DNA of 12,959 nucleotides from assembly GCA_003646525.1 (NCBI GenBank), contig QMKU01000011.1:1-12959 (forward strand), in the 5' to 3' direction. The stretch's first letter is position 1. Each line of letters starts with the position of its first letter. A program made the translations under genes and the position numbers. Positions 6,110 through 12,792 of the stretch are shown piece by piece. The notes below the pieces were generated by a model. It was not told where the DNA came from. It saw only the letters and a list, made by a program, of their open reading frames with translations, and did no database searches. The stretch is from Campylobacterota bacterium. GTDB taxonomy: Bacteria > Campylobacterota > Campylobacteria > Campylobacterales > Sulfurovaceae.

Positions 6110-7555
6110 TTGCGTTTTATTTGGATAGTTGTCATAGTTAGTTTACAACTCTGGGCTAACAATAGTACAAAAGAGGATCAGTCGAAACAGGCTATCGTCA
6201 AAATTTATACGGTTTCAAAAGTGCCTAATTACCTAGAGCCATGGGCTAGTTCAATACGACGATCGAGTGGTTCAGGTGCGATTATCTCAGGTAATCGTAT
6301 CTTGACAAATGCCCATGTGGTAGCCAACAATACTTTTATCGAAGTGCAGAGATATGGTGAACGAAAGCGCTATCAGGCAAAAGTTTTGAGTGTATCACAT
6401 CAAGCAGATATGGCACTGCTAGAGGTAGAAGATAAGCAGTTCTTTGATGGTGTTGATGCTCTGGAATTAGGTGAATTGCCGACCATTGAGCAAAAAGTTG
6501 TCGTGTATGGTTTTCCTATGGGAGGCAAGACGCTTTCAGCGACGACAGGTGTAGTTTCTCGAATAGAGCATCATCGTTATGCACATAGTGGAGAGTCATT
6601 TTTGGCAGTACAAGTGGATGCAGCGGTCAACCCTGGCAATAGTGGAGGGCCAGCACTCACTGATGGGAAGATCGTGGGAGTTGTGATGCAAAATCTGAGT
6701 AAATCACAAAATATAGGCTATCTAGTACCTGTCACGATGATTAAGCATTTTCTCGAAGATATCAAAGATGGCAAGTATGATGGATTTGCCGATCTTGGTC
6801 TGACAACTCAAAAGATGGAAAATCCAACTATCAAAAGCTTTTATCATCTTGATGACAACACAACAGGTAATTTTGTCGCCAATCTCGTCTACAATACTTC
6901 GCTACAAGGTGTGGTCAAAAAAGGTGATATCATCACCGCTATTGATGGACATAAAATTGAAGATGATAGTACAGTAGAGTTTAGAGAGCATGAATACACC
7001 TCTTTTCACCATTTTGTCGATCAGCATCAGTTGGGTGAGAAGATTTCGCTAGATATTGTTAGGGATCGCAAGAGGATGAAAGTTGAAGCGAGACTTGACT
7101 ATATTGCTGATGATCTGTTATTAGTAAAGACAACAGAGTATGACATGATGCCTAGATATTTCATCTATGGCGGATATGTCTTTTCTCCGCTCAGTCGAAA
7201 TCTACTCAGGAGAAGCAGTCAAAACAAGCTTGCACTGCGTCATTTCGCTACACAATGGCCCAAAGAAGAGAAAAAAGAGGTGGTTGTACTACTCAAGGTA
7301 CTTGCAGCAGAGCTCAATAGAGGAAATTATAGCTTTGCACTCTGGCCGATTGAAAAGCTCAATGGAAAAACCTTTGATTCGTTTGATTCGTTTTATCAGA
7401 TGGTCAGAGATTTCGATGGTGACTTTTTGGTATTGGAAGACGAAGATGGAGCAAGAGTGATCATCAATCGAGAAGAGGCGTTATCTCAGCAACCAAATAT
7501 ACTCAAAAAATACAATATTGAATTTGATCGTTCGGTTGATTTGCGTAGTGAATAA
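6110..7555 (+). CDS. Secreted Deg/HtrA-type serine protease with PDZ-like region
   Basis: This is a 481-aa trypsin-fold serine protease of the Deg family, exported by an N-terminal signal sequence (about residues 1-16, MRFIWIVVIVSLQLWA). The catalytic triad is intact: His69 in LTNAHVV, Asp100 in QADMALLEV and Ser178 in NPGNSGGPAL. After the protease domain (about 28-230) comes a PDZ-like segment (about 245-330, with GVVKKGDIITAIDGHKIEDD), then a second C-terminal domain ending near residue 481. The arrangement resembles the plant DEG9-like branch more than classical DegP. It probably acts in periplasmic quality control. The start is a TTG at 6110, supported by AAAGGAG five bases upstream and by the signal peptide beginning there. 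Confidence 0.9.
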   Translation: MRFIWIVVIVSLQLWANNSTKEDQSKQAIVKIYTVSKVPNYLEPWASSIRRSSGSGAIISGNRILTNAHVVANNTFIEVQRYGERKRYQAKVLSVSHQADMALLEVEDKQFFDGVDALELGELPTIEQKVVVYGFPMGGKTLSATTGVVSRIEHHRYAHSGESFLAVQVDAAVNPGNSGGPALTDGKIVGVVMQNLSKSQNIGYLVPVTMIKHFLEDIKDGKYDGFADLGLTTQKMENPTIKSFYHLDDNTTGNFVANLVYNTSLQGVVKKGDIITAIDGHKIEDDSTVEFREHEYTSFHHFVDQHQLGEKISLDIVRDRKRMKVEARLDYIADDLLLVKTTEYDMMPRYFIYGGYVFSPLSRNLLRRSSQNKLALRHFATQWPKEEKKEVVVLLKVLAAELNRGNYSFALWPIEKLNGKTFDSFDSFYQMVRDFDGDFLVLEDEDGARVIINREEALSQQPNILKKYNIEFDRSVDLRSE

Positions 7556-7580
7556 GGAAAAGAATTTAACTCCTTTTCCT
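7555..7580. terminator. First hairpin between convergent protease and porin genes
   Basis: AGGAAAAG (7555-7562) pairs with CTTTTCCT (7573-7580) over a 10-base loop and includes the last base of the protease stop codon. There is no uridine run directly after it, so it is a weak terminator candidate. Confidence 0.3.
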
Positions 7581-7586
7581 CTATAA

Positions 7587-7606
7587 TTTCTGCCAAGAGG
7601 CAGAAA
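7587..7606. terminator. Likely bidirectional hairpin between convergent genes
   Basis: TTTCTGCC (7587-7594), loop AAGA, GGCAGAAA (7599-7606): a perfect 8-bp stem with a tetraloop between two genes that converge (stops at 7555 and 7614). On the plus strand it is followed by AT-rich ATATATTTT. It fits an intrinsic terminator acting mainly on the protease transcript, with a poor T-run. Confidence 0.5.
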
Positions 7607-7613
7607 ATATATT

Positions 7614-8231
7614 TTAGAAGTGGTAATTTACACCAATTGTATATGAATTGGCCATAATCTCTTCAGATAAAGTATCAAAACCAGTTTCGTCATCATAGAG
7701 TCTTCTGAAGTCTGCAAAGATACCTATATTTCCAGCGACCATTACATTGGCACCTAGACCATACTGTATGCTTGCTTCGGATAATGAGCTACCATCATCA
7801 ACAGCAAATTGACCATATCCGAGAAGCCCATATACTGAAAAGAGATCCATAGTATATTGAGGTTTTACATATAGACCAATGTTTTGCATCTCTATACTAT
7901 CAGTATCATGCTCTACACCTTGTGCATTCTTGACAGTAATGTCACCCATGCTGGTCGTATATCTGCCCTCAACAGCTAGATACTCGTTGAAGTTATATCC
8001 TGCCTCGATACTCAAAGCTGTCATAGCTCTACGATCAAGATATGGACCATCAAGACCCATTTGAAGACATGAGTATCCCAATTCTGCGTAGAAACCTGTC
8101 AATTCAGACTCTACTATCATCACTTCAGGCACTATTACCTCTGGCTCTATGATCGGAGCTATATCGCCACCAGCAACTACATATGTCGAGCTCAATAATA
8201 GAGCAACAATTGAAAGTTTAACTTTGTTCAT
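7614..8231 (-). CDS. Outer-membrane beta-barrel protein
   Basis: A 205-aa exported protein of the small outer-membrane beta-barrel (OmpA/OMP_b-brl-like) type. It begins with a signal peptide (MNKVKLSIVALLLSSTYVVAG), then a short Pro/Glu/Val-rich linker. Alternating-residue strands follow, such as TGFYAELGYS, LAVEGRYTTSMGD, IGLYVKPQYTMDLFSVYGLLGYG and SYTIGVNYHF. It ends on phenylalanine, the usual barrel-assembly C-terminal signal. The preferred start is 8231, because AAGGAG lies five bases upstream and the signal peptide begins there; an in-frame ATG at 8258 would add nine unlikely residues. There are no peptidoglycan-binding motifs, so it is a barrel only. Function is unknown beyond a surface or porin-like role. 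Confidence 0.88.
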   Translation of the reverse strand: MNKVKLSIVALLLSSTYVVAGGDIAPIIEPEVIVPEVMIVESELTGFYAELGYSCLQMGLDGPYLDRRAMTALSIEAGYNFNEYLAVEGRYTTSMGDITVKNAQGVEHDTDSIEMQNIGLYVKPQYTMDLFSVYGLLGYGQFAVDDGSSLSEASIQYGLGANVMVAGNIGIFADFRRLYDDETGFDTLSEEIMANSYTIGVNYHF

Positions 8232-8259
8232 AATTTCTCCTTGTTTTATTTGGTTCAAT

Positions 8260-8265
8260 ATTATA
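8260..8265 (-). promoter_or_regulatory. Extended -10 promoter of the beta-barrel gene
   Basis: On the minus strand TGTTATAAT (an extended -10 followed by TATAAT) lies 28 bases before the ATG at 8231. Upstream, two direct copies of ATATCAA (plus-strand 8268-8274 and 8285-8291, 17 bases apart) sit where an activator or repressor could bind; the second statement is speculative. Confidence 0.5.
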
Positions 8266-8407
8266 ACATATCAAATATTAAAAGATATCAAGTGTTATTG
8301 CTTTTATTTGTCTCATGAGCCTAATAATTGCTCATATAGTAACAGTATTGATGAGAAAAAATGAGATTTTACACATCTGGGGTGTAGTTTTGGGCTAGTT
8401 TAAGACG

Positions 8408-8421
8408 GGTAATATATTACC
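8408..8421. promoter_or_regulatory. Perfect 14-bp palindrome upstream of the broken ATPase gene
   Basis: GGTAATATATTACC is its own reverse complement and ends 16 bases before the probable original ATG of the AAA ATPase relic at 8438. It could be an operator of a dimeric repressor. The rest of 8266-8437 holds no gene that I can support; there is a 6-bp hairpin ATGAGC/GCTCAT at 8315-8335 without a T-run. Confidence 0.35.
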
Positions 8422-8437
8422 AGATAGGATATTCCTA

Positions 8438-8867
8438 TGGAACTCATACCAACATTGACTTACTATTCGACACTTTTTCAGTCCATGTCTATGATACTAT
8501 CAGTTTTTCTCACAAGCTAGTAGGACTGAAAGATGCCAAAGGGGTAGGGAAGAGAACACTGCTATAACAGTACCTTCATAGTCTCGATATAGATATCAGT
8601 GAAAAAATTTATATCTCTATGGACAATCCTCTCATTGGGTCAACACGACTACTGAGCATAGCGGAGGTATTTTTCAGGAGAGGAGTGAAGGTTTTGGTGG
8701 TGGATGAGATCCATTATCAGAGAAATTTTGAGCAAGACCTGAAGACTATTTATGACTTTTTTGATATACAAATTATATTTTCTGGTTCGAGTGCTATTGC
8801 ACTCTCACAAGCAGATTTGAGTAGGAGAGTATTGGTTTATACTGTACCAATACTATCTTTTGCTTGA
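8438..8867 (+). pseudogene. Broken AAA ATPase of the AAA_14/DUF4143 type
   Basis: This is a degraded member of the family of archaeal-type AAA ATPases that carry DUF4143 at the C-terminus and are often linked to toxin-antitoxin or mobile regions. Reading starts with MELIPTLTYYSTLFQSMS (8438-). It shifts frame near 8490 to YDTISFSHKLVGLK, reaches a Walker A-like DAKGVGKRT (8532-8558), and then meets an in-frame TAA at 8565-8567. The same frame resumes as QYLHSLDIDISEK and contains the Walker B VLVVDEIH (8691-8714), IIFSGSS and LSRRVLVY. It ends at a TGA (8865-8867) where the family reads LSFREY; plausible coding continues in another frame for about 30 bases, then stops. The C-terminal domain is absent. 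An ATG at 8619 is only an internal codon. It is non-functional. Confidence 0.75.
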
Positions 8868-8981
8868 ATTGGTGATGTATTTGAGTGATTGTAGCGTAGG
8901 TATGGGGCTACCACCGAGGACGGATGGGAGCCAGTGAAAGTTTCTAGTTTCAGTATCACCTCTCTAGGGTTGTGATTGTTA

Positions 8982-8999
8982 CCCCCCCCTTTTTTTTTT
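8982..8999. repeat. C8-T10 homopolymer junction
   Basis: Eight C residues (8982-8989) are directly followed by ten T residues (8990-8999), 36-53 bases upstream of the hicA promoter candidate. No gene occupies 8868-9074. Such tracts slip during replication and are also error-prone in sequencing, so the exact lengths are uncertain. Confidence 0.8.
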
Positions 9000-9040
9000 C
9001 TTTGATCCCTTTTCTTTATGCAGTTCTTATATTAAATGTG

Positions 9041-9046
9041 TATAAT
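9041..9046 (+). promoter_or_regulatory. Candidate -10 box of the hicAB operon
   Basis: A perfect TATAAT lies 29 bases before the hicA ATG at 9075. It falls inside the 13-codon extension that would exist if the upstream ATG at 9036 were used, which argues against that start. No -35 consensus is evident. Confidence 0.5.
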
Positions 9047-9074
9047 AAAAGTATGTATAAATAAAAGGTACACA

Positions 9075-9311
9075 ATGAGTAAAAAAGAAAAACTACTACA
9101 AGCTATGAAAAATAACCCCAAAGATGTACGATTTGAAGAGTTAAAAAAGCTTTTAATCTCCTACGGATATGAAGCCAACAACACAGGTGGCAGTCATTGG
9201 GTTTTTAGAAAAGAGGGTTGTAGTGATGAAGTGATACCTTATAAAAAACCTGTTAAGGCATACTATGTCATTCGGGCATTAAAATCTTTAGGAGTTCATG
9301 ATGAAAAATAA
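9075..9311 (+). CDS. hicA: HicA-type mRNA interferase toxin
   Basis: This 78-aa protein is a HicA toxin, a double-stranded-RNA-binding-like fold that cleaves mRNA and is held inactive by HicB. The hallmark catalytic His41 is in GGSHWVFRK, followed by the VIPYKKPVKAYYVIRALKSLG stretch, which matches the family's last strand and helix. It is slightly longer than the usual 55-80 aa toxin because of a basic N-terminal stretch MSKKEKLLQAMKNNPKDVRF. The ATG at 9075 is chosen because AAAAGG lies six bases upstream and the TATAAT box at 9041 lies outside it; the in-frame ATG at 9036 overlaps that promoter box. The gene overlaps hicB by 14 bases, so toxin and antitoxin are coupled. Confidence 0.9.
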   Translation: MSKKEKLLQAMKNNPKDVRFEELKKLLISYGYEANNTGGSHWVFRKEGCSDEVIPYKKPVKAYYVIRALKSLGVHDEK

Positions 9312-9657
9312 AGTTTATTATCTAAATTTGGAGTATGGAATAGCTACTAGAAAACTTTCCAAAGACGAGGGTGGGGGTATATTGGCATATTATACTGATT
9401 TGCCATTTATAGCAGGAGATGGTGAGTCTATAGAAGAGGCTATTAATGATGCCAAATCTGCTTTTGGTTGTTACTTGGATATCGCACTAGAAAAAGGTGA
9501 TGTGATAAAAGAGCCTTCACATCTGATGAAAACTAAGAGAATCAACATAACCATCCCTCTTTATGCTCTTGAACAAATTGATAATTATGCTAAAAATCAT
9601 AATATGAATAGGAGTACTTTCTTGGTTGAGAGTGCTTTAAAACAGGTTAATATTTAG
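9298..9657 (+). CDS. hicB: HicB-type antitoxin with ribbon-helix-helix DNA-binding tail
   Basis: This 119-aa protein is the HicB antitoxin partner. Residues about 5-75 form the HicB partial RNase-H-like domain (GGGILAYYTDLPFIAGDGES, then the helix containing IEEAINDAKSAF), which covers the toxin. Residues about 78-118 form a ribbon-helix-helix DNA-binding domain (KTKRINITIPLYALEQID, then NMNRSTFLVESALKQ), used for autoregulation of the operon. TAGGAG lies just upstream of the start at 9298; the next codon is also ATG (9301). The start lies inside hicA, the standard toxin-first order. Both genes look intact, so the module is probably functional despite the decayed surroundings. Confidence 0.9.
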   Translation: MMKNKVYYLNLEYGIATRKLSKDEGGGILAYYTDLPFIAGDGESIEEAINDAKSAFGCYLDIALEKGDVIKEPSHLMKTKRINITIPLYALEQIDNYAKNHNMNRSTFLVESALKQVNI

Positions 9658-9712
9658 ATGTAAAGATTTAAGGATAGGGTATGGTTTTCACTTGAACTTT
9701 TACTTTGGTTTT

Positions 9713-9820
9713 AATGTTGTGGTGCATATTCAACGCCTGACCCTAAAAGTAATGTTGTGGTGCATATTCAACGCCTGACCCTAAAAGTGTGGTGCATATT
9801 CAACGCCTGACCCTAAAAGT
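9713..9820. repeat. Three perfect tandem repeats (38, 38 and 32 bp)
   Basis: Copies at 9713-9750 and 9751-9788 are identical 38-mers. The copy at 9789-9820 is identical but lacks the first six bases (AATGTT). Each contains the core GTGGTGCATATTCAACGC followed by CTGACCCTAAAAGT. There are no spacers, so this is not a CRISPR array. The last copy runs directly into the truncated AIM24 frame. Perfect identity indicates recent amplification. On the minus strand the core reads GGGTCAGGCGTTGAATATGC, which resembles motifs I associate with Y1/REP-type transposon surroundings; that link is a weak impression only. The remaining gap 9658-9712 shows nothing else. Confidence 0.9.
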
Positions 9821-10069
9821 ATAGAGATAAGCTCTGAAGGTGGAGATCTAATAATAGACAATGGGCATCTTTTGGCGTGGGATGATACTATAAACTACAG
9901 TGCCGAACTTGTAAATAAGGACAGTAGTCTTTTTAGTAGAGTTGTTCATTCAGTTACATCTGCCGAAGGTGTTGTTATGAGACTTAGCGGGGATGGCAAG
10001 ATTTATGTGGCTAGTCGAAATCTAAGCACATTTGAATCATTTATCAACAATATAGTAAAAAAAGTTTAA
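9821..10069 (+). pseudogene. C-terminal remnant of an AIM24-family (TIGR00266) protein
   Basis: From 9821 the frame reads IEISSEGGDLIIDNGHLLAW, then DDTINYSAELV, and ends with GVVMRLSGDGKIYVASRN, STFESFINNIVKKV and a stop at 10067-10069. This matches the C-terminal third of AIM24/TIGR00266 proteins (normally over 200 aa), whose late motifs are DxGHxxAWDD and FxGxGxVxxxSRN. Everything upstream is lost: the frame passes straight into the tandem repeat, and no ATG or GTG start exists. A TTG at 9869 is the only weak alternative. The next gene starts one base after the stop, so the two formed an operon. AIM24 function in bacteria is poorly defined. Confidence 0.75.
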
Positions 10070-10070
10070 T

Positions 10071-10913
10071 ATGAAAATCTCGTTAAAAACAGGAATATTG
10101 GAAATAGAATCCAATGAAACCCTAGAAAAATTAGTCGATTATGGTTCTCGTATCAATAAAAAAAGAGGGTTTTTGTTTGTGAGTAAAGTACTAGGCAAGC
10201 ACTTACCCACCAAGCCCTCTACTATGCAAGAGACTTTCCAACAATTAGCTTCTCTCGTCCCATCATCTGATGAGCCTACGCTCTTTATCGGTTTTGCTGA
10301 AACGGCAACTGCTTTGGGTCAAGGGGTTTTTGAGGAAGCTAATTTATCTAATAGTTTTTATATTCACTCTACACGATTTCAAACTTCTCAAAAGATTTTT
10401 TTCTCATTTTTTGAAGAGCATTGTCACGCACCTAGCCATATATTTTATGAGCCAAAAGATTCTAAACTCAAAGAGATGTTAGGCAAGATAAAGCGAGTTG
10501 TGTTAGTCGATGATGAAGTCTCGACAGGAAATACAGCCAGCAACCTAGTCAATGAACTCAAAAAAGTTTTGCCTTTGGTCAAAGAGTACTATCTACTCAC
10601 TATTCTCAACTGGGCAACTACTCTTTATGAAAACTTCAACTATTTGTCACTCTACAAAGGTACATTTAACTTCAAACCCAAAGAGATGGATTTTGAAACT
10701 ACCGTAATCTCTGAACCACAAGAGGTCAAAGATCTAGATGAGATTATCCCATATAACTTTGGCAGGTATGGTGTGCAAAAACTAGATTTGGACTTCTCGA
10801 AGTATATCTCGTTAACCCAACTTCATCATTCAACAACCCCCAAACCCCCTCCACACTTCAATCAATACTTTAAAACCAATTTACCTGCACCACATCTATT
10901 GATCTATACATAA
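10071..10913 (+). CDS. Ter-associated phosphoribosyltransferase (PRTase_2 type), C-terminus replaced by insertion sequence
   Basis: Residues 1 to about 220 form a phosphoribosyltransferase domain of the kind found in tellurite-resistance (TerD-linked) gene clusters, where it is proposed to act with ATP-grasp and HAD enzymes to make a nucleotide-like metabolite. Visible landmarks are GSRINKKRGFLFVSKVLGKH near the N-terminus, FIGFAETATALGQGVFE (about 72-88), EEHCHAPSH and the PRPP-binding loop RVVLVDDEVSTGNT (about 141-154). From residue about 248 the frame enters the insertion sequence (its end is at 10813), so the last 33 residues, ending PHLLIYT, are IS-encoded. The usual C-terminal TRSP domain is missing. 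The gene is therefore 3'-disrupted and may be inactive. It starts one base after the AIM24 remnant. Confidence 0.85.
   Translation: MKISLKTGILEIESNETLEKLVDYGSRINKKRGFLFVSKVLGKHLPTKPSTMQETFQQLASLVPSSDEPTLFIGFAETATALGQGVFEEANLSNSFYIHSTRFQTSQKIFFSFFEEHCHAPSHIFYEPKDSKLKEMLGKIKRVVLVDDEVSTGNTASNLVNELKKVLPLVKEYYLLTILNWATTLYENFNYLSLYKGTFNFKPKEMDFETTVISEPQEVKDLDEIIPYNFGRYGVQKLDLDFSKYISLTQLHHSTTPKPPPHFNQYFKTNLPAPHLLIYT
10813..10829. repeat. Left terminal inverted repeat of the insertion sequence
   Basis: TAACCCAACTTCATCAT, the exact reverse complement of the 17 bases at the end of the window. It marks the point where phosphoribosyltransferase coding sequence stops (codon about 248). Confidence 0.9.
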
Positions 10914-12787
10914 GTATGCGTTACCTCCCCTGCTTGATGATTTATCCCTAATGCATCATATATCTTTTTTTCTTCTTGTGTCGGTTCTGCACTTTGTCTA
11001 ATATAGAGTATTGAGCCATCTCTACATTTCATACTTGTAGTAACTCTCACTTGACTAGATAATATCTCTCTTATCGTACTCCAACTGTGATGAATATCTT
11101 TTCTTTTAAGTTTGTATCTGATAGTATGAATGATACTATAAGCTAATAATGTAATAAAGAGATGTCCATCTACTCTTGATTGTGTTTGATGAAAGATAGG
11201 TCTTAGTCCTAATTCTGATTTGAGACTTTTGAATACTGCTTCTAAATCAGTGAGTGTTGTATATGTTTTCCACATAGTCTGCTCATCCATTATGGTACTG
11301 TTTGATCTTAGACAATAGACACCGTTGATACTAGACTTATTATCTAGTGACTTCTTCTCACTCCATACTATATCTATAGCATTATCACCATCGGGGTCTT
11401 TAGTGGTGATAATGCTATAGTATTGAGATATTGCTGGATATTTACCTTTATGCCTACCTATAGACTCTAATACCTTCTCATATGATTTAGTTCTTCCTTT
11501 GATGACTAATCCATCTTTGAGATATTGAAGTTTCTCTAAAAACAGATCCTGTACTCTCTTTTGCATAGCAGCCTCTTTGAGTTCTCTATCTTGTGAGTGT
11601 ACAAATAGCTCTATCTCTCCTGTCTCTTTATTGATAACCTTTTGGGCTCTTACTATCACTTCATCTTTATTGTTTAGTTTGACTGGTTTAGCTTTTGTCT
11701 CATCAAATGATTTATCTCTTTTTCTACTCACTACAATATACTCATACCCATTAGCGACTAAATAGTCTATATTGGCTTGTGTGGCGATACCTGCGTCCAC
11801 CACTACTAATGAAGGTATAGTGTTTATGAGGTTTTTATCTTTAGCAGGAACTTTGAGTTTATCCAACATCTCTTGAAATGTCTTGCCCTCACTAACATTA
11901 CCATCAAATATCTCACTTTTTCTGACAAACCCACTACTATCTAACATCACCCCTAGAGTTATAATAGGAGCATCACTTCTTTTCTCTTTACTTCTACCTC
12001 TTTTGGCTCTCTCTACACCTTTGGCACTACCCTCAAAGTAAGTGTTAGTCAAGTCATAGAGGGTAATAGTCTCTTTATAGTTAAATATCTCTTTTTGTTT
12101 GGCATATAGATGCTCTTCTATCTCTTCTCTGTTTGCATAGAGCTTATCAGATATTCTATAGATACTATTTGATGAGATTTTATTATAGTCACACCCTATG
12201 AGTTCATTAATAGCAGATTTACTACAGAGCCACTTATGGGCTTTTGCTTCACTACTAGGTTTTGTGGCTTTGGCTATGAGTGTGCCTATGGCACTATTGA
12301 TTTGTATATTTGTTAATCCTAGCTCTTTGAACTTATCTACTAACTCTAACTCTTTTATAGTCTCATAGAGTATATTCTCTACACCTATACTCTTAACATC
12401 ACTATTTTTAACTGTTGTGGTATCTATCTCTTTATATTTATCTTCATTGTCTTTACTTTTATTCTCACCACTACTTGCATCATCACCCTCTTTAGTGATA
12501 TTGATTACTTTTGCTTTAGATGCTATTATTTTAACAGCATACTGTTGTGCTAGAGACTCCAATGTTTTATCCATCTCAAAGAGGCTGGGTGTTTGGTTGA
12601 GAATATCATCTACCCTATCAGATAATATCTTCCAATCTCTCTTCTCTACACCAAAGTCACTTCCTAGATTAAGCAGAGTTATCTTTTTGACTTTATCACC
12701 TACTCTAAGAGATTCCATTAATCTATAGGTGTAATATTTATCATTGCTATTTTTTTTACTTTTCGATTGGGTTTTTATTATATACAT
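10904..12787 (-). CDS. IS1634-family DDE transposase
   Basis: This 627-aa transposase belongs to the IS1634 (IS1549-like) family within the IS4-type DDE superfamily. The proposed catalytic residues are Asp245 in YDLTNTYFEG, Asp331 in VVVDAGIAT and Glu516 in DLEAVFKSLK, with Lys523 giving the E-x6-K spacing. Other family landmarks are the N-terminal YYTYRLMESLRV, the segment RAKRGRSKEKRSDAP (where the enzyme recognises its ends or scaffold) and the C-terminal GHLFITLLAYSIIH. The frame is intact and full length. Family members begin MYIxKT, supporting the ATG at 12787 even though no Shine-Dalgarno precedes it. It converges with and overlaps the phosphoribosyltransferase reading frame by 10 bases. 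The element may still be active. Confidence 0.92.
   Translation of the reverse strand: MYIIKTQSKSKKNSNDKYYTYRLMESLRVGDKVKKITLLNLGSDFGVEKRDWKILSDRVDDILNQTPSLFEMDKTLESLAQQYAVKIIASKAKVINITKEGDDASSGENKSKDNEDKYKEIDTTTVKNSDVKSIGVENILYETIKELELVDKFKELGLTNIQINSAIGTLIAKATKPSSEAKAHKWLCSKSAINELIGCDYNKISSNSIYRISDKLYANREEIEEHLYAKQKEIFNYKETITLYDLTNTYFEGSAKGVERAKRGRSKEKRSDAPIITLGVMLDSSGFVRKSEIFDGNVSEGKTFQEMLDKLKVPAKDKNLINTIPSLVVVDAGIATQANIDYLVANGYEYIVVSRKRDKSFDETKAKPVKLNNKDEVIVRAQKVINKETGEIELFVHSQDRELKEAAMQKRVQDLFLEKLQYLKDGLVIKGRTKSYEKVLESIGRHKGKYPAISQYYSIITTKDPDGDNAIDIVWSEKKSLDNKSSINGVYCLRSNSTIMDEQTMWKTYTTLTDLEAVFKSLKSELGLRPIFHQTQSRVDGHLFITLLAYSIIHTIRYKLKRKDIHHSWSTIREILSSQVRVTTSMKCRDGSILYIRQSAEPTQEEKKIYDALGINHQAGEVTHTYV
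11374..11420. repeat. Perfect 17-bp inverted repeat inside the transposase gene
   Basis: CTATAGCATTATCACCA (11374-11390) and its exact reverse complement (11404-11420) flank a 13-base spacer. It lies in transposase codons of the segment around YYSIITTKDPDGDNAID and would form a strong hairpin in the mRNA, or act as a dyad in DNA. Confidence 0.9.
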
Positions 12788-12792
12788 ACGAA

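Noticed and set aside
7374..7392. Short direct repeat TTTGATTCG in the protease gene
   Set aside because: It encodes FDSFDS and is too short to support slippage or regulation.
8340..8400. Weak stem TACAC/GTGTA followed by TTTT as a terminator
   Set aside because: Only five pairs, and no gene ends upstream of it on the plus strand.
8619..8867. A stand-alone 82-aa ATPase gene
   Set aside because: Conserved family sequence, including the Walker A motif, lies upstream in the same frame beyond a TAA, and the C-terminal domain is lost; it is a relic fragment.
9036..9074. Upstream ATG as hicA start
   Set aside because: It overlaps the best -10 box (9041-9046), lacks a ribosome binding site and adds residues outside the family alignment.
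9713..9820. CRISPR-like array
   Set aside because: The units are directly adjacent with no unique spacers and no cas genes are present; it is a tandem repeat.
12417..12728. Plus-strand open frame opposite the transposase N-terminus
   Set aside because: It has a low-complexity Leu/Ser composition caused by the complement of the transposase codons; no ribosome binding site.
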